Below, one piece after another: positions 32,181-40,416 of a DNA stretch of 40,423 nt. A model generated the notes under the pieces. It was not told the origin of the DNA and did not search any database. It saw only the letters and a list, made by a program, of their open reading frames with translations. The position numbers and the translations under genes are program-made. The first letter of the stretch is position 1. Every line of letters begins with the position of its first letter. Origin of the DNA: Sedimentisphaerales bacterium (GTDB taxonomy: Bacteria > Planctomycetota > Phycisphaerae > Sedimentisphaerales > Anaerobacaceae); the NCBI GenBank assembly GCA_016927855.1, contig JAFGLV010000110.1, positions 1 through 40,423 of the forward strand. The letters run 5' to 3'.

Positions 32181-32561
32181 ATGGCAGCAAGTAAAGGACG
32201 TAAGCAGTTGACCGAGCGCGGCCGGTTCTGGTTGAGACATCTGGAACGGTGGCAGCCGTCCGGCTTATCCCAGGTTCGGTACTGTCGGGAGCACCAGCTC
32301 TCCGTCGCCGCTTTTGGTTGGTGGAAGGGGCAGTTGTCCTCCCGACGAAAGCAACCCCAAGCGGGGACGGGCGCGTGTGACGAGATCGGGGATGAAGGGA
32401 CGTTTGTGGAATTGTCGTGGCCCGACATCGGTCAGAGGGAGACCTCGGCTTCGGTGGTCTACGAGATCGCGCTGGCCGGCGGCCGTCGTCTGCGTCTGGG
32501 CCCTCACTTCAAGCCCGAGCAGGTCCGGCAGTTGGTGACGCTGCTGGAACGCGGATGTTAA
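32181..32561 (+). CDS. tnpA: IS66 accessory protein TnpA
   Basis: The 126-residue protein opens with LTERGRFWLRHLERWQPSGLSQVRYCREHQLS, the helix-turn-helix-like region of IS66 TnpA, and ends in the conserved RLRLGPHFKPEQVRQLVTLLER. It is needed with TnpB for transposition, and its exact role is not settled. The stop codon overlaps the start of tnpB (ATGTTAA). Confidence 0.9.
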   Translation: MAASKGRKQLTERGRFWLRHLERWQPSGLSQVRYCREHQLSVAAFGWWKGQLSSRRKQPQAGTGACDEIGDEGTFVELSWPDIGQRETSASVVYEIALAGGRRLRLGPHFKPEQVRQLVTLLERGC

Positions 32562-32914
32562 CCTGGCCCCGCGCGGTACGCGTGTTCGTCCACACCCAGC
32601 CGACGGACATGCGTCGCAGCTTTGACCGGCTGAGCTGGATGGTCCAGGAGGTCCTCCAGCAAGATCCCTTCTCGGGCCATCTGTTCGTGTTCGTCAACCG
32701 TCGGGGCGATCGGATGAAGATCCTGTTCTGGGACCGCAGCGGCTTTGTGCTGTTCTACAAGCGTTTGGAAGAGGGTATCTTTCATCTGCCTGACGATGAC
32801 CCCGGTGGTGTGGAGATCGATGTGCCCCGTTTAACCTTGATCCTGGAGGGGCTGGACCTCTCGCAGGCCCGCCGGTGCAGACGATTTACTCGCGCGCCAG
32901 TGGTGTCACCGTAA
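32555..32914 (+). CDS. tnpB: IS66 accessory protein TnpB
   Basis: The 119-residue protein has the diagnostic block VRVFVHTQPTDMRRSFDRLSWMVQEVLQQDPFSGHLFVFVNRR followed by KILFWDRSGFVLFYKRLEEGIF. ATG 32555 overlaps the tnpA stop; the longer open frame upstream to 32417 is out of context. It is the second IS66 helper and works with tnpA and tnpC. It is complete. Confidence 0.93.
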   Translation: MLTWPRAVRVFVHTQPTDMRRSFDRLSWMVQEVLQQDPFSGHLFVFVNRRGDRMKILFWDRSGFVLFYKRLEEGIFHLPDDDPGGVEIDVPRLTLILEGLDLSQARRCRRFTRAPVVSP

Positions 32915-32976
32915 ATTCTATCTATTTCGGGTAGATAACGGTTGACACAAAGGAACATGTGACATAGAGTTCATGC

Positions 32977-34515
32977 GTGGCCCGCGATCGAGCAGGACAA
33001 TCCGAATTCGAGAAGATCATCGACGCCCACACTTCGGCCGAGCAGCTTCCCAGCGATACCGCACTGCTGCGGCAGATGGTTCTGACGCTGCTGAGCAATG
33101 TTAATAGTCTCCAGCGAGAACTGGCTCAGTACCAGCGGTATCTCTTCGGCCGCCGGTCGGAGAAGCTCGATCCGCAGCAGCCGACGCTGTTCGATTTGCC
33201 TGAACCGGCCGTCGCGGAGAGTGAAACCGTATCAGAAGCTCCCGTCCCGGAGCGGTCCGGCAAATCCTCGCATCGTAACGGCCGCGTCCCCTTGCCCGCT
33301 CACCTTCCACGCGACCGCAAGGAATACCATCCGCCCGCCGAGGCCCTGGTCTGCAGCCGCTGCGGACAGGCCAAGGTGCCGATGGGCGAGGAGATCACCG
33401 AACAGCTCGATTACCTCCCGGCCAGCTTCATCGTCCGCCAGCATGTGCGGATCAAATATGCCTGCAAACAGTGCCAGGACGGTGTGGTGATCGCCGATCT
33501 GCCGGCCCGTCCCATCGAAAAGGGCCGCCCCGGCGAAGGCCTGCTGGCTCACGTGCTGACCAGCAAGTATTGTGACCACCTGCCGTTGCACCGGATGGAA
33601 GGGATCTTCCAGCGGCACGGTCTGCAGATTGCTCGTTCGACCTTGTGTGATTGGGTGGGTGACGGTGCGACGCTGCTGACGCCGCTGGTGAAGGAGATGC
33701 ATCGGCAGATCCTGCTGTCGCCCAAGATCCATACCGATGACACCCCGGTCCCCGCTCGCAACGGGGCCGGCAAGGAGATCCACAAAGGCTACCTCTGGGC
33801 GTACATCGATATCGCCAACAACGTGGTGTTCGACTACACCCCCGGGCACAGCCGGGCCGGCCCGGTGCAGTTCCTCGGCGACTATGCCGGCTACCTGCAG
33901 GCCGATGCGTACCAGGGTTACGACGCGATCTTCGAGAAGGGCTGGGCCACGGAGGTGGCCTGCTGGGCTCACGCCCGCCGCAAGTTCTTCGAGGCCCAGA
34001 ACAGCGACCCGGCGCGAGCCGTGGAGATGCTGGTCCTGATCAAAGACCTCTATGAGATCGAACAGCGCGCCCGCGACGACGAACTTCAGCGCGATCAAAT
34101 CCAGGCCCTACGCCAGCAGGAAAGCAAGCCGATTCTGACCACCATCGAGAAGCGTCTGGAGCTATGGGCGACGCAGGTGTTGCCCAAGAGCCCGATCGGC
34201 CAGGCGATCAGCTATGCCCGCGGCCAATGGCAGGCCCTGAACCGCTACACCGACGACGGCATCCTCTCGATCGACAACAATCTGGCCGAACGGGTCCTGC
34301 GGATGGTGGCGATCGGTCGCAAGAACTGGCTGTTCGTCGGCCACGACAACGGCGGTCATCGGGCGGCGATCATCTACAGCCTGGTGGCCAGCTGCAAGCT
34401 CTGCGGTCTCGATCCGTTCGCCTATTTGCGGGACGCCCTGGAACGGATCAACACCCATCCGGCCAACCGCGTGGCCGAACTGCTCCCCGCCAACTGGCAA
34501 TCCGCTCGGTCGTAG
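32977..34515 (+). CDS. tnpC: IS66 transposase TnpC (DDE)
   Basis: The 512-residue protein has an N-terminal leucine-rich coiled coil (LQRELAQYQRYLFGRRSEKLDPQQ), a Cys-pair zinc-finger region (CSRCG ... CKQCQ) and the DDE domain. The acidic residues are Asp in KIHTDDTPVP, Asp in YLQADAYQGYD and Glu in IDNNLAERVLR. The C-terminal helix DPFAYLRDALERI is also conserved. The start is GTG 32977. It is full length, so the element is likely able to move. Confidence 0.95.
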   Translation: MARDRAGQSEFEKIIDAHTSAEQLPSDTALLRQMVLTLLSNVNSLQRELAQYQRYLFGRRSEKLDPQQPTLFDLPEPAVAESETVSEAPVPERSGKSSHRNGRVPLPAHLPRDRKEYHPPAEALVCSRCGQAKVPMGEEITEQLDYLPASFIVRQHVRIKYACKQCQDGVVIADLPARPIEKGRPGEGLLAHVLTSKYCDHLPLHRMEGIFQRHGLQIARSTLCDWVGDGATLLTPLVKEMHRQILLSPKIHTDDTPVPARNGAGKEIHKGYLWAYIDIANNVVFDYTPGHSRAGPVQFLGDYAGYLQADAYQGYDAIFEKGWATEVACWAHARRKFFEAQNSDPARAVEMLVLIKDLYEIEQRARDDELQRDQIQALRQQESKPILTTIEKRLELWATQVLPKSPIGQAISYARGQWQALNRYTDDGILSIDNNLAERVLRMVAIGRKNWLFVGHDNGGHRAAIIYSLVASCKLCGLDPFAYLRDALERINTHPANRVAELLPANWQSARS

Positions 34516-34591
34516 GGGACTTCCCACTATCTCCGTCTATCCACTCCGACAAATATCTATGCGGTCACGTACTTCGCCGGACGGTTACCAA

Positions 34592-35056
34592 CTACTGGAG
34601 TTGCGTTCGGAGGGCTTCGGCGTCTTGGAGGACCTGCTCGCGGGTGGGGGCTTGACGCGGTTCCAGTTCGAAGGTCCATTCGTAGCGATCCACGATCCGG
34701 CCGGGGTAGAGGACCTGGGCGAAGAAGTCGAAGGGCGCGAAGTCGTGCAAAGGGGGCTTCAACTCGCGGGACGTGTCAAGGGTCTCGTAGCCTTCCTTGG
34801 TGAGGCGCACGCCGTAGTTGCCATACCAGTTGAAGGGGACCGTAACCGGCGAGACGCCGATCTGCTCGTCGTTGAGTGTGACCAGCGCCCCCTGCGGTTG
34901 CGTATTGATCGTCAACTCCCGCTCGACACAGCCGGTCAGCAGTGTCGCCGCTGACGCGATGCCGACGAGAAACCACGCGGAACTTCTCTTCAGGCGGACT
35001 GCTGTTGACTCCCTCGCGTGTATATTTCGAGCCCAAGTGGGACCCTCATCTGTCAT
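34592..35056 (-). CDS. PEGA-domain lipoprotein
   Basis: The protein has about 154 residues with a lipoprotein signal (LKRSSAWFLVGIASAATLLTGC) and a PEGA domain: LTINTQPQGALVTLNDEQIGVSPVTVPFNWYGNYGVRLTKEGYETL. Such domains sit on the cell surface in bacteria and archaea. The start is unsure: ATG 35056 lies at the edge of a palindromic repeat, and the lipoprotein signal itself begins about 27 residues later, where only a CTG is visible. Its TAG stop (34592-34594) lies inside the IS66 target duplication, so the insertion left it intact. Confidence 0.75.
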   Translation of the reverse strand: MTDEGPTWARNIHARESTAVRLKRSSAWFLVGIASAATLLTGCVERELTINTQPQGALVTLNDEQIGVSPVTVPFNWYGNYGVRLTKEGYETLDTSRELKPPLHDFAPFDFFAQVLYPGRIVDRYEWTFELEPRQAPTREQVLQDAEALRTQLQ

Positions 35057-35164
35057 TTCGACCGTAGGCCGCAGGCCGAAGCGGAGAAATCTGGCTGAGA
35101 ACGAACGCCACGCCGTCTTCGGTGCCAGATGTCTCGACTCCGCTTTGCTCCGCTCGACATGACA
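35051..35164. repeat. palindromic repeat (TGTCATTTCGACC family), copy 1
   Basis: TGTCATTTCGACCG ... GAGAAATCTGG on the left pairs imperfectly with CCAGATGTCTCGACTCC ... CGACATGACA on the right. It is a dispersed intergenic element, and a related copy lies at 37430-37661. It provides the ATG of the preceding lipoprotein ORF model. Confidence 0.7.
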
Positions 35165-35317
35165 AAACGTGGTCAAGGCTGAGTGCTTCCGATTCCATGC
35201 CATATCCATAATTCCCTTTGGATGTCGTGAAATCCTTCGTTGCTGCCTATTATAGAGGGACGTCTTGCGGGGGGAAGACAAAACTCAGGAGGTCTAACGG
35301 AACGACCGATGTGACAT

Positions 35318-35370
35318 GTAGGGGCAGGCTCCCGTGCCTGCCCAGGGCAACCACAGGGGGTTGCCCCTAC
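35318..35370. repeat. REP-like palindrome (GTAGGGGCAGG family), copy 3
   Basis: GTAGGGGCAGG (35318-35328) pairs with TTGCCCCTAC (35361-35370), with GCAGG/CCTGC nested inside. It is the shortest of the three copies in the window. It sits between the convergent lipoprotein and AAA ATPase genes. Confidence 0.75.
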
Positions 35371-35433
35371 GACGCCCATGCCGCTACCGCCATACAAAGA
35401 TCGGTCTGTTAGAGGCCCTTGGGCCGGGTGTTC

Positions 35434-36921
35434 TCACTCGGCGGACATGCACCGGCCTTTACCCCACTGGCGCAGGACGCTAACCCGCTCGGCCATGGTC
35501 GCCGACAGCGGCGGCGACGCCTGGATGGCCGCGACGAGACGCTCTGTATCCAGCTCGGCTTTTTCCGCATAGGCTTCGTGCAAGGCGGAGACGACCGCCT
35601 GCTCGATCTCCGAACCGCTGTAGCCTTCGGAGGCCTCCGCCAGCGCCGACAGCTCGAACTTCTGGGCGTCGCGGCCGCGTTTATTCAGATGGATGGCGAA
35701 GATCTGCTCGCGCACCTCGGCGGTCGGCAGGTCCACGAAGAAGATCTCGTCGAACCGGCCTTTACGCAGCAGTTCCGGCGGCAAGGCCTCGATGTCATTG
35801 GCGGTGGCGACGACGAAGACCGGCGCCTCGCGCTCCTGCAGCCAGGTCAGGAGCGTCCCGAACATCCGCTGCGAGAGCCCGCCGTCGGCGCTGCGGCTGG
35901 CGGCGGACGCGAAGGCCTTTTCGATCTCGTCGATCCACAGGATCACCGGCGCCATCATCTCGGTCTGCTTCAGAGCGTCGCGCAGGTTGTGCTCCGATTC
36001 GCCGATGAAACTGGCGTAGAGCGTGCCCGGGTCAAGGCGCAGAAGCGGCTGGTGCCACGCGGTGGCGATGGCTTTGGCGCAAAGACTTTTGCCGGCGCCC
36101 TGGACGCCCAGCATGAGCACGCCTCGCGGCGGTGTGAGCCCGAACTCTCTGGCTTCGTGGCTGAACGCGTCTCGGCGCTGGTTGAGCCAGGTCTTGAGAC
36201 GCTTCATGCCGCCGATCTCACTGAGGTCCAGCGGCGTCTGGATGTATTCGAGCAGGCCGCCTTGCTGGATCATCCGGCGTTTGTTGGCGATGATGACATT
36301 GATATCTTCATCGCTGAATCGCTGGTCGGCCGCGACGGCATCGCTAATGATCTGCATCGCCTGTCGACGCGTCAATCCGCGCAAGTTGCGCACGATGGTG
36401 TCCAGCCCTTTCTGCGTGATGCCGACCTCGATGGGCTTCTTGCGATGGAGCCGCTGGAGCGTGGCGCGGATGATTTGGAGCAGTTCCTTTTCGTCGGGAA
36501 AGGACAATTCAAACGGTCGGCAGTGGCTCTTGACCACCTCGGGCAGCTTGTCGGCGCTGTCGATCATCACGATCGTCAGGCCACTCTTGTCGAGGTTCTC
36601 GATCATGTCCCGCAGGAAACGCAGGGCTTTGCCGCCGCGTATGTGCTCGGCCAAGTCGAGCGTGACGAGGATCGAGCCGGGTTTGGCCTGCGCCATATTC
36701 ACCAGCCCGGCGGCGGGTACATCGGTATCCGCGATGGAAGGGCTGCCGTCGATCAGCCCGTCGCGCACGCCGTCGGCGATCGACCAGATCCACATGTCGC
36801 GCTCGAGCTTCTGGGCAACCTTGCGCACGATGTCGAGCGTGTGCCGCTCTTCCTGGGTCACGATGGAGACACAGCCATAGCCGCTCTCGATCAACTGCTC
36901 GAATCGTTCCGCGTCGTTCAT
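35434..36921 (-). CDS. AAA+ ATPase of the Ycf46 type
   Basis: The 495-residue protein has an N-terminal region (1 to about 200) with a degenerate ATPase-like fold, then a full AAA+ module: Walker A GVQGAGKS, Walker B PVILWIDEIEKAF, Sensor 1 VFVVATAND and the arginine-finger region LRKGRFDEIFFVDLP. This layout matches the plastid/cyanobacterial Ycf46 family and its bacterial relatives, of poorly known function. ATG 36921 overlaps the TGA of a 15-codon toxin stump (ATGA), with GAGG upstream. The longer frame to 37092 has no start signal. It may therefore now be read from the antitoxin promoter. Confidence 0.88.
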   Translation of the reverse strand: MNDAERFEQLIESGYGCVSIVTQEERHTLDIVRKVAQKLERDMWIWSIADGVRDGLIDGSPSIADTDVPAAGLVNMAQAKPGSILVTLDLAEHIRGGKALRFLRDMIENLDKSGLTIVMIDSADKLPEVVKSHCRPFELSFPDEKELLQIIRATLQRLHRKKPIEVGITQKGLDTIVRNLRGLTRRQAMQIISDAVAADQRFSDEDINVIIANKRRMIQQGGLLEYIQTPLDLSEIGGMKRLKTWLNQRRDAFSHEAREFGLTPPRGVLMLGVQGAGKSLCAKAIATAWHQPLLRLDPGTLYASFIGESEHNLRDALKQTEMMAPVILWIDEIEKAFASAASRSADGGLSQRMFGTLLTWLQEREAPVFVVATANDIEALPPELLRKGRFDEIFFVDLPTAEVREQIFAIHLNKRGRDAQKFELSALAEASEGYSGSEIEQAVVSALHEAYAEKAELDTERLVAAIQASPPLSATMAERVSVLRQWGKGRCMSAE

Positions 36922-36965
36922 AGCGACCTCGGGACACAATGGTCTGCAAGGAATCGCAAGCTCAT
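36918..36965 (-). pseudogene. stump of a DUF5615-like toxin gene
   Basis: ATG 36965 overlaps the antitoxin TGA (TGATG). The 15 codons read MSLRFLADHCVPRSL, then TGA inside the ATGA of the AAA gene. The start xxFLADHxVP is that of PIN-like DUF5615 toxins, which are normally about 110-120 residues long. All but the first strand is gone. Either the gene was deleted with the AAA gene joined on, or a short fusion joint remains. Confidence 0.6.
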
Positions 36966-37189
36966 CAGATTGCCACTTCGAATTCCGCCAGCTCGCGGGC
37001 GTAGTCCAGACAGGCAGCGATTTGTCTGTGACTGAGATCGGGGAATTCCGCGATGATCTGCTCGGCGGTATGACCTGCTGCGAGATAACCAAGGATCAGC
37101 CTGACCGGAATCCGAGTGCCTTTGATGCGTGGCTTGCCACGCAGGACATTTGGGTCGCTTTCGATGTGGTCTTTCCAGGTTACATCCAT
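36965..37189 (-). CDS. DUF433 antitoxin
   Basis: The 74-residue protein has the DUF433 core: DPNVLRGKPRIKGTRIPVRLILGYLAAGHTAEQIIAEFPDLSHRQIAACLDYARELAEFE, a winged-helix DNA-binding domain. DUF433 proteins pair with DUF5615 PIN-like toxins in type II systems. ATG 37189 gives the usual length; the longer frame upstream to 37297 has no support. Here the partner is cut down to a stump, so it may act only as a repressor or be a relic. Confidence 0.85.
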   Translation of the reverse strand: MDVTWKDHIESDPNVLRGKPRIKGTRIPVRLILGYLAAGHTAEQIIAEFPDLSHRQIAACLDYARELAEFEVAI

Positions 37190-37297
37190 ATCCGTCCTCG
37201 TCTTCGTGGGCATTGCGGCCTGACAATGCCCGCGCGTTCTGCCCCCGCGCACACTATTCCCCGTCACTACCGTTACCTGTCTCCATAGTATCCTCAT

Positions 37298-37804
37298 GAG
37301 CGCGGGATTACAAGGTGGAATCTGCGTTCCTACCGACGATGCGAAGGTGCTGCGCCCAAGCGGCGGCGCATGGCGGTCGGATGCGGGTGCACTGCATGCT
37401 TGTAGGCAACGCAGACGGCCAGCGCATTTGTCATGTCGAGTGCAGCGAAGCGAAATCGAGACATCTGGCTGCGAATGAACCAGCCGCTTCGTCCTTGCCC
37501 AGATCTCTCCATTCCGGCCTGCCCGTTCGACTTCGCTCAGAGCTTGCCCTGAGCTTGCCGAATGGGGCAGGCTCTGCGACAGTCCTCCTCAGAAAATGGC
37601 GAGGGCATTCTCATCCTCTCATAGTGGGCCGAAGGCCCATGAACGGCTCCGGTCGAAATGACAAAGATATCCGCCGGTGGGGGGAACCTACCAACAAACG
37701 TGCAGCGCACCTGTCGAGTTCGGCCGGCGCTCTCGACGGTTGACACGCCTGACCGGCGGCAGTACTCTATCGCCTTACGTTTGACGCAGGTAAGGGTCTG
37801 ATTC
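37298..37804. other. gene-free repeat-rich gap before pheT
   Basis: No supported gene. It holds a TGTCATGTCGAG-type palindrome (37430-37470 and 37650-37661), the dispersed word GAGCTTGCCCTGAGCTTGCC near 37545-37564, and GC-rich stretches. The ORFs in it are repeat-derived. No promoter of good score for pheT was visible to me. Confidence 0.55.
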
Positions 37805-39820
37805 ATGAAGATATCACTGAACTGGCTGAAGGATTATATCGATACCGGACTGGGCGGCGAGCAAATCGCCGGCATTCTGAGCGATCTGGGATTTCCCTGC
37901 GAGGGGATCGAGAGGCTGGCCGACGACGTGGTGCTCGACGTCGAGGTCACCAGCAACCGCGGCGACTGCCTCAGCCATATCGGTGTGGCGCGCGAGCTGG
38001 CAGCCGCGACCGGCAAGGAGCTGTGTTTGCCTCAAATCGAGCTGGACGAGATGGAGAAGGGGGCGTCGGAGTTCACCCAGGTCGAGATTCGCGAGCCCGA
38101 CCTCTGCGGGCGATATACCGCTCGGATCATTGAAGGCGTCAAGGTCGGTCCGGCGCCGGACTGGATGGCCCGGCGGCTGGAGGCGGTCGGCATGCGCAGC
38201 GTCAACAACGTGGTCGACGCGACCAACTACGCGATGCTCGAGACCGGTCAGCCTCCCCACGCGTTCGACTATGCGACCCTGACGGAAGGCAGGATCATCG
38301 TCCGCAAGGCCGTCGCGGGCGAGCAGATCGTCAGTATCGACGGGAGCAAGTGCGAATTGACCGCCGACATGCTCGTGATCGCCGACGCCAAGCGTCCGGT
38401 CGCCATCGCGGGTGTGATGGGAGGCCTGGAGACCGAGGTGGGCGACACGACCACGACCATTCTGCTCGAAGAAGCCTGCTTCGACCCGGTGTGCATCCGC
38501 ACGACGTCGCGGCGGCTGGCGCTGCCGTCGGAGGCGGCCTTCCGGTTCGAGCGGATCGTGGACATCGAACGGATCGACTGGGCGTCGCGGCGCACGGCGC
38601 AGCTTATCGTACAGGTGGCCGGCGGCCGCATCGCCAAAGGTGTCGTGGACGCCTATCCCAAAAGACGCCAGGCGGGCCAGGTCACCCTGCGATTGTCACG
38701 CCTGGCCAAGCTGCTGGGCATCGAAGTGCCCGCCGAGACAGTGCTGAGGATTCTGTCATCCCTGAGCTTCGAGCCGCACCTGGCGGCCGGTGTCGTGACA
38801 TGTTTGCCACCGACGTGGCGCAGCGACATCAGTCGGGAAGTGGACCTGATCGAAGAGGTGGCGCGCGTGTACGGCTACAACCAGGTCCCGACGCGCCGCA
38901 AGATTCAGATCGAAGCAGTGGCTGCCGATCCGCGCCAGAAGCTGGCGGCTTCCGTGCGCAACTTTCTGACGGCGTGCGGTTTCTACGAGACCGTGACGGT
39001 GACCTTCGTCGAGCAAGCTGTGGCGGAGCTGTTCAACGACGGCAACGCCGGAAAGCGTCTGGCCGTCAAGGACGTCTCGCGCAAGGGCGCCAATCTGCTG
39101 CGGCAGACCGTGCTCGGCTCGCTGCTGGGCGTGCTCAAGACGAACGCGAACGCGCGGAACCTTCCCTGTCGCCTCTTCGAGATGGCCGATACGTTCGTGG
39201 CCTCCGACGACAAGGACGCACTGCCGACGGAGGGCATGAAACTCGCTCTGGTCTGTGACAGCGATCTGCGGCAAGTGCGCGGCGCGGTGGAGGGGTTGAT
39301 CAAGCGTCTCGATCCACACGCCGACGTGACGTTCGTGCCGGCCGACCTGAACTGGGCCGAGGTGGGCGCGCATGTCACGGTAGGCGGCAACGTCATCGGT
39401 ACCGCCGGCATCTTCGCGCAGGCGGTGCGCGAGAAGCTCGATTTCAAGGACATGTCACCGGTCGGCGCCGAGCTGGATTTCGAGGCGCTGTTGGCGCTGA
39501 AGGCAGGGCCGATCAAGATCCGACCGATCCCGCGTTTCCCGGCCATCGAGCGCGACCTTTCGATTGTTGTTTCGGAAGAGACGCCGTGGGCGCACATCGC
39601 CAAAGCCGTCGAAGACAGCGCGCCGGCCGAGCTGGAGGACATCCGGTTCGTGGATATCTATCGCGGTAAAGGGATTTCCTCAGGCAGAAAGAGCGTGACC
39701 CTGTCTTTGCGGTTCCGCGATGACGATGGCACACTGACGCATGAAACGGTGGATGGCTATCAGGCCGCGATCGTCGAGAGCTTGAGTCTCGCCGTCGAGG
39801 CGCAGTTGCGCACGCTCTAA
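37805..39820 (+). CDS. pheT: phenylalanyl-tRNA synthetase beta subunit, short form
   Basis: The 671-residue protein has the B1 domain start MKISLNWLKDYID, the B3/B4 editing block (NVVDATNYAMLETGQPPHAFDY, EIVSIDGS-like), the B5 DNA-binding-like domain, the catalytic-like core (RRLALPSEAAFRFER, PTWRSDISREVDLIEEVARVYGY) and the C-terminal anticodon-binding domain (FPAIERDLSIVV, KSVTLSLRFRD). The EMAP-type tRNA-binding insert found after residue 40 in E. coli PheT (795 residues) is missing. The block KDYIDTGLGGEQIAGILSDLGFPCEGIE continues straight into DVEVTSNRGDCLSHIGVARELA. pheS is not in the window. Confidence 0.96.
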   Translation: MKISLNWLKDYIDTGLGGEQIAGILSDLGFPCEGIERLADDVVLDVEVTSNRGDCLSHIGVARELAAATGKELCLPQIELDEMEKGASEFTQVEIREPDLCGRYTARIIEGVKVGPAPDWMARRLEAVGMRSVNNVVDATNYAMLETGQPPHAFDYATLTEGRIIVRKAVAGEQIVSIDGSKCELTADMLVIADAKRPVAIAGVMGGLETEVGDTTTTILLEEACFDPVCIRTTSRRLALPSEAAFRFERIVDIERIDWASRRTAQLIVQVAGGRIAKGVVDAYPKRRQAGQVTLRLSRLAKLLGIEVPAETVLRILSSLSFEPHLAAGVVTCLPPTWRSDISREVDLIEEVARVYGYNQVPTRRKIQIEAVAADPRQKLAASVRNFLTACGFYETVTVTFVEQAVAELFNDGNAGKRLAVKDVSRKGANLLRQTVLGSLLGVLKTNANARNLPCRLFEMADTFVASDDKDALPTEGMKLALVCDSDLRQVRGAVEGLIKRLDPHADVTFVPADLNWAEVGAHVTVGGNVIGTAGIFAQAVREKLDFKDMSPVGAELDFEALLALKAGPIKIRPIPRFPAIERDLSIVVSEETPWAHIAKAVEDSAPAELEDIRFVDIYRGKGISSGRKSVTLSLRFRDDDGTLTHETVDGYQAAIVESLSLAVEAQLRTL

Positions 39821-39858
39821 GCAGGTCCACAGAGATGTTTTGACAACGTGCCCGGGGT

Positions 39859-40014
39859 CGAAATCCGAAGCACGAAACTCGAAGTACGAAACAAATTCAA
39901 AATCCGAAGCACGAATGACCAAAATGCCGGCGCCGGTCTTGGCCCCTGTTTTGAATTCTTGGTTTTGGTTCTTGATGCTTGTTTAGGATTTCGATATTCG
40001 GATTTCGGATTTCG
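39859..40014. repeat. dispersed A/T-rich repeat, copy 2
   Basis: Words CGAAATCCGAAGCACGAA and GGATTTCGATATTCGG recur in opposite orientations, forming an imperfect long hairpin. It shares an exact 17-nt word (39899-39915) with the copy at 109-207. The ORFs reading through it are not real. Confidence 0.65.
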
Positions 40015-40208
40015 AGGTGCGGTGCGTGTCAACAGCTCAAAAGAGACTTCTGCGGACCTGCTTGGACATGTGTGCAAGCGCTGCGCCAGACGGTGTCGCC
40101 GGCGCGAGTTTTTTGCTTTCAAGATAATGGCCTCTACCTGCCGATAAAGGGCAGAAATGGGTGGTGATGCATCGGTATTGATGACGTTGCCGGCCGAGCC
40201 GTATTTGC

Positions 40209-40237
40209 TTGACTGGGAACGTTTGATCTGCTATAAG
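40209..40237 (+). promoter_or_regulatory. strong sigma-70-type promoter of the 6S-like RNA
   Basis: TTGACT (40209-40214), 17 bp, then TATAAG (40232-40237). This is the best promoter in the window, and transcription should start near 40244. No ORF follows within reach. Confidence 0.8.
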
Positions 40238-40243
40238 AGAATT

Positions 40244-40416
40244 GCAGGCTGACCCCTGCGATGTACGTTGAGAGAGCGTGCTGTTGAAAGAACCGATACC
40301 CGTTCTGAGGGAAATCAGGCCTTGACGGACCGAACCAGCCTACGCGTTAGGACTTTCGGACGAGAGCAACGATTGCCCACCTAGCAGTAATGGGTTCTCT
40401 TCAAAAGCCTCTCTTA
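40244..40416 (+). ncRNA. ssrS: 6S-like RNA (regulator of RNA polymerase)
   Basis: After a strong promoter comes about 175 nt with no ORF that folds as one long rod. Outer stem TGAGAGAG (40269-40276) with CTCTCTTA (40409-40416); next stem TTGAAAGAACC (40284-40294) with GGTTCTCTTCAA (40393-40404, one bulged C); a wide internal bubble; and an apical hairpin GACCGAA/TTCGGAC with inner CCTA/TAGG. A small GCAA-CGA-TTGC hairpin sits in the 3' side of the bubble. This closing stem, bubble and apical loop is the 6S layout, which mimics an open promoter and traps sigma-70 polymerase. Alternative: another structured RNA. Confidence 0.6.

Larger units (their letters stand above)
32101..34588 (+). mobile_element. 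intact IS66-family insertion sequence (2488 bp)
   Basis: Terminal inverted repeats are GTAACCGTCCGGCGAAG at 32101-32117 and its complement at 34572-34588. The 8-bp target duplication CAACTACT flanks it on both sides (32093-32100 and 34589-34596), the length IS66 elements make. Inside are tnpA, tnpB and tnpC, all full length. It appears recent and potentially active. Confidence 0.97.

Noticed and set aside
37315..37743. 142-codon frame before pheT
   Set aside because: Translates palindromic repeats only; no start signal.
39848..40167. Small ORFs after pheT
   Set aside because: They read through the dispersed A/T repeat on both strands and lack ribosome-binding sites.
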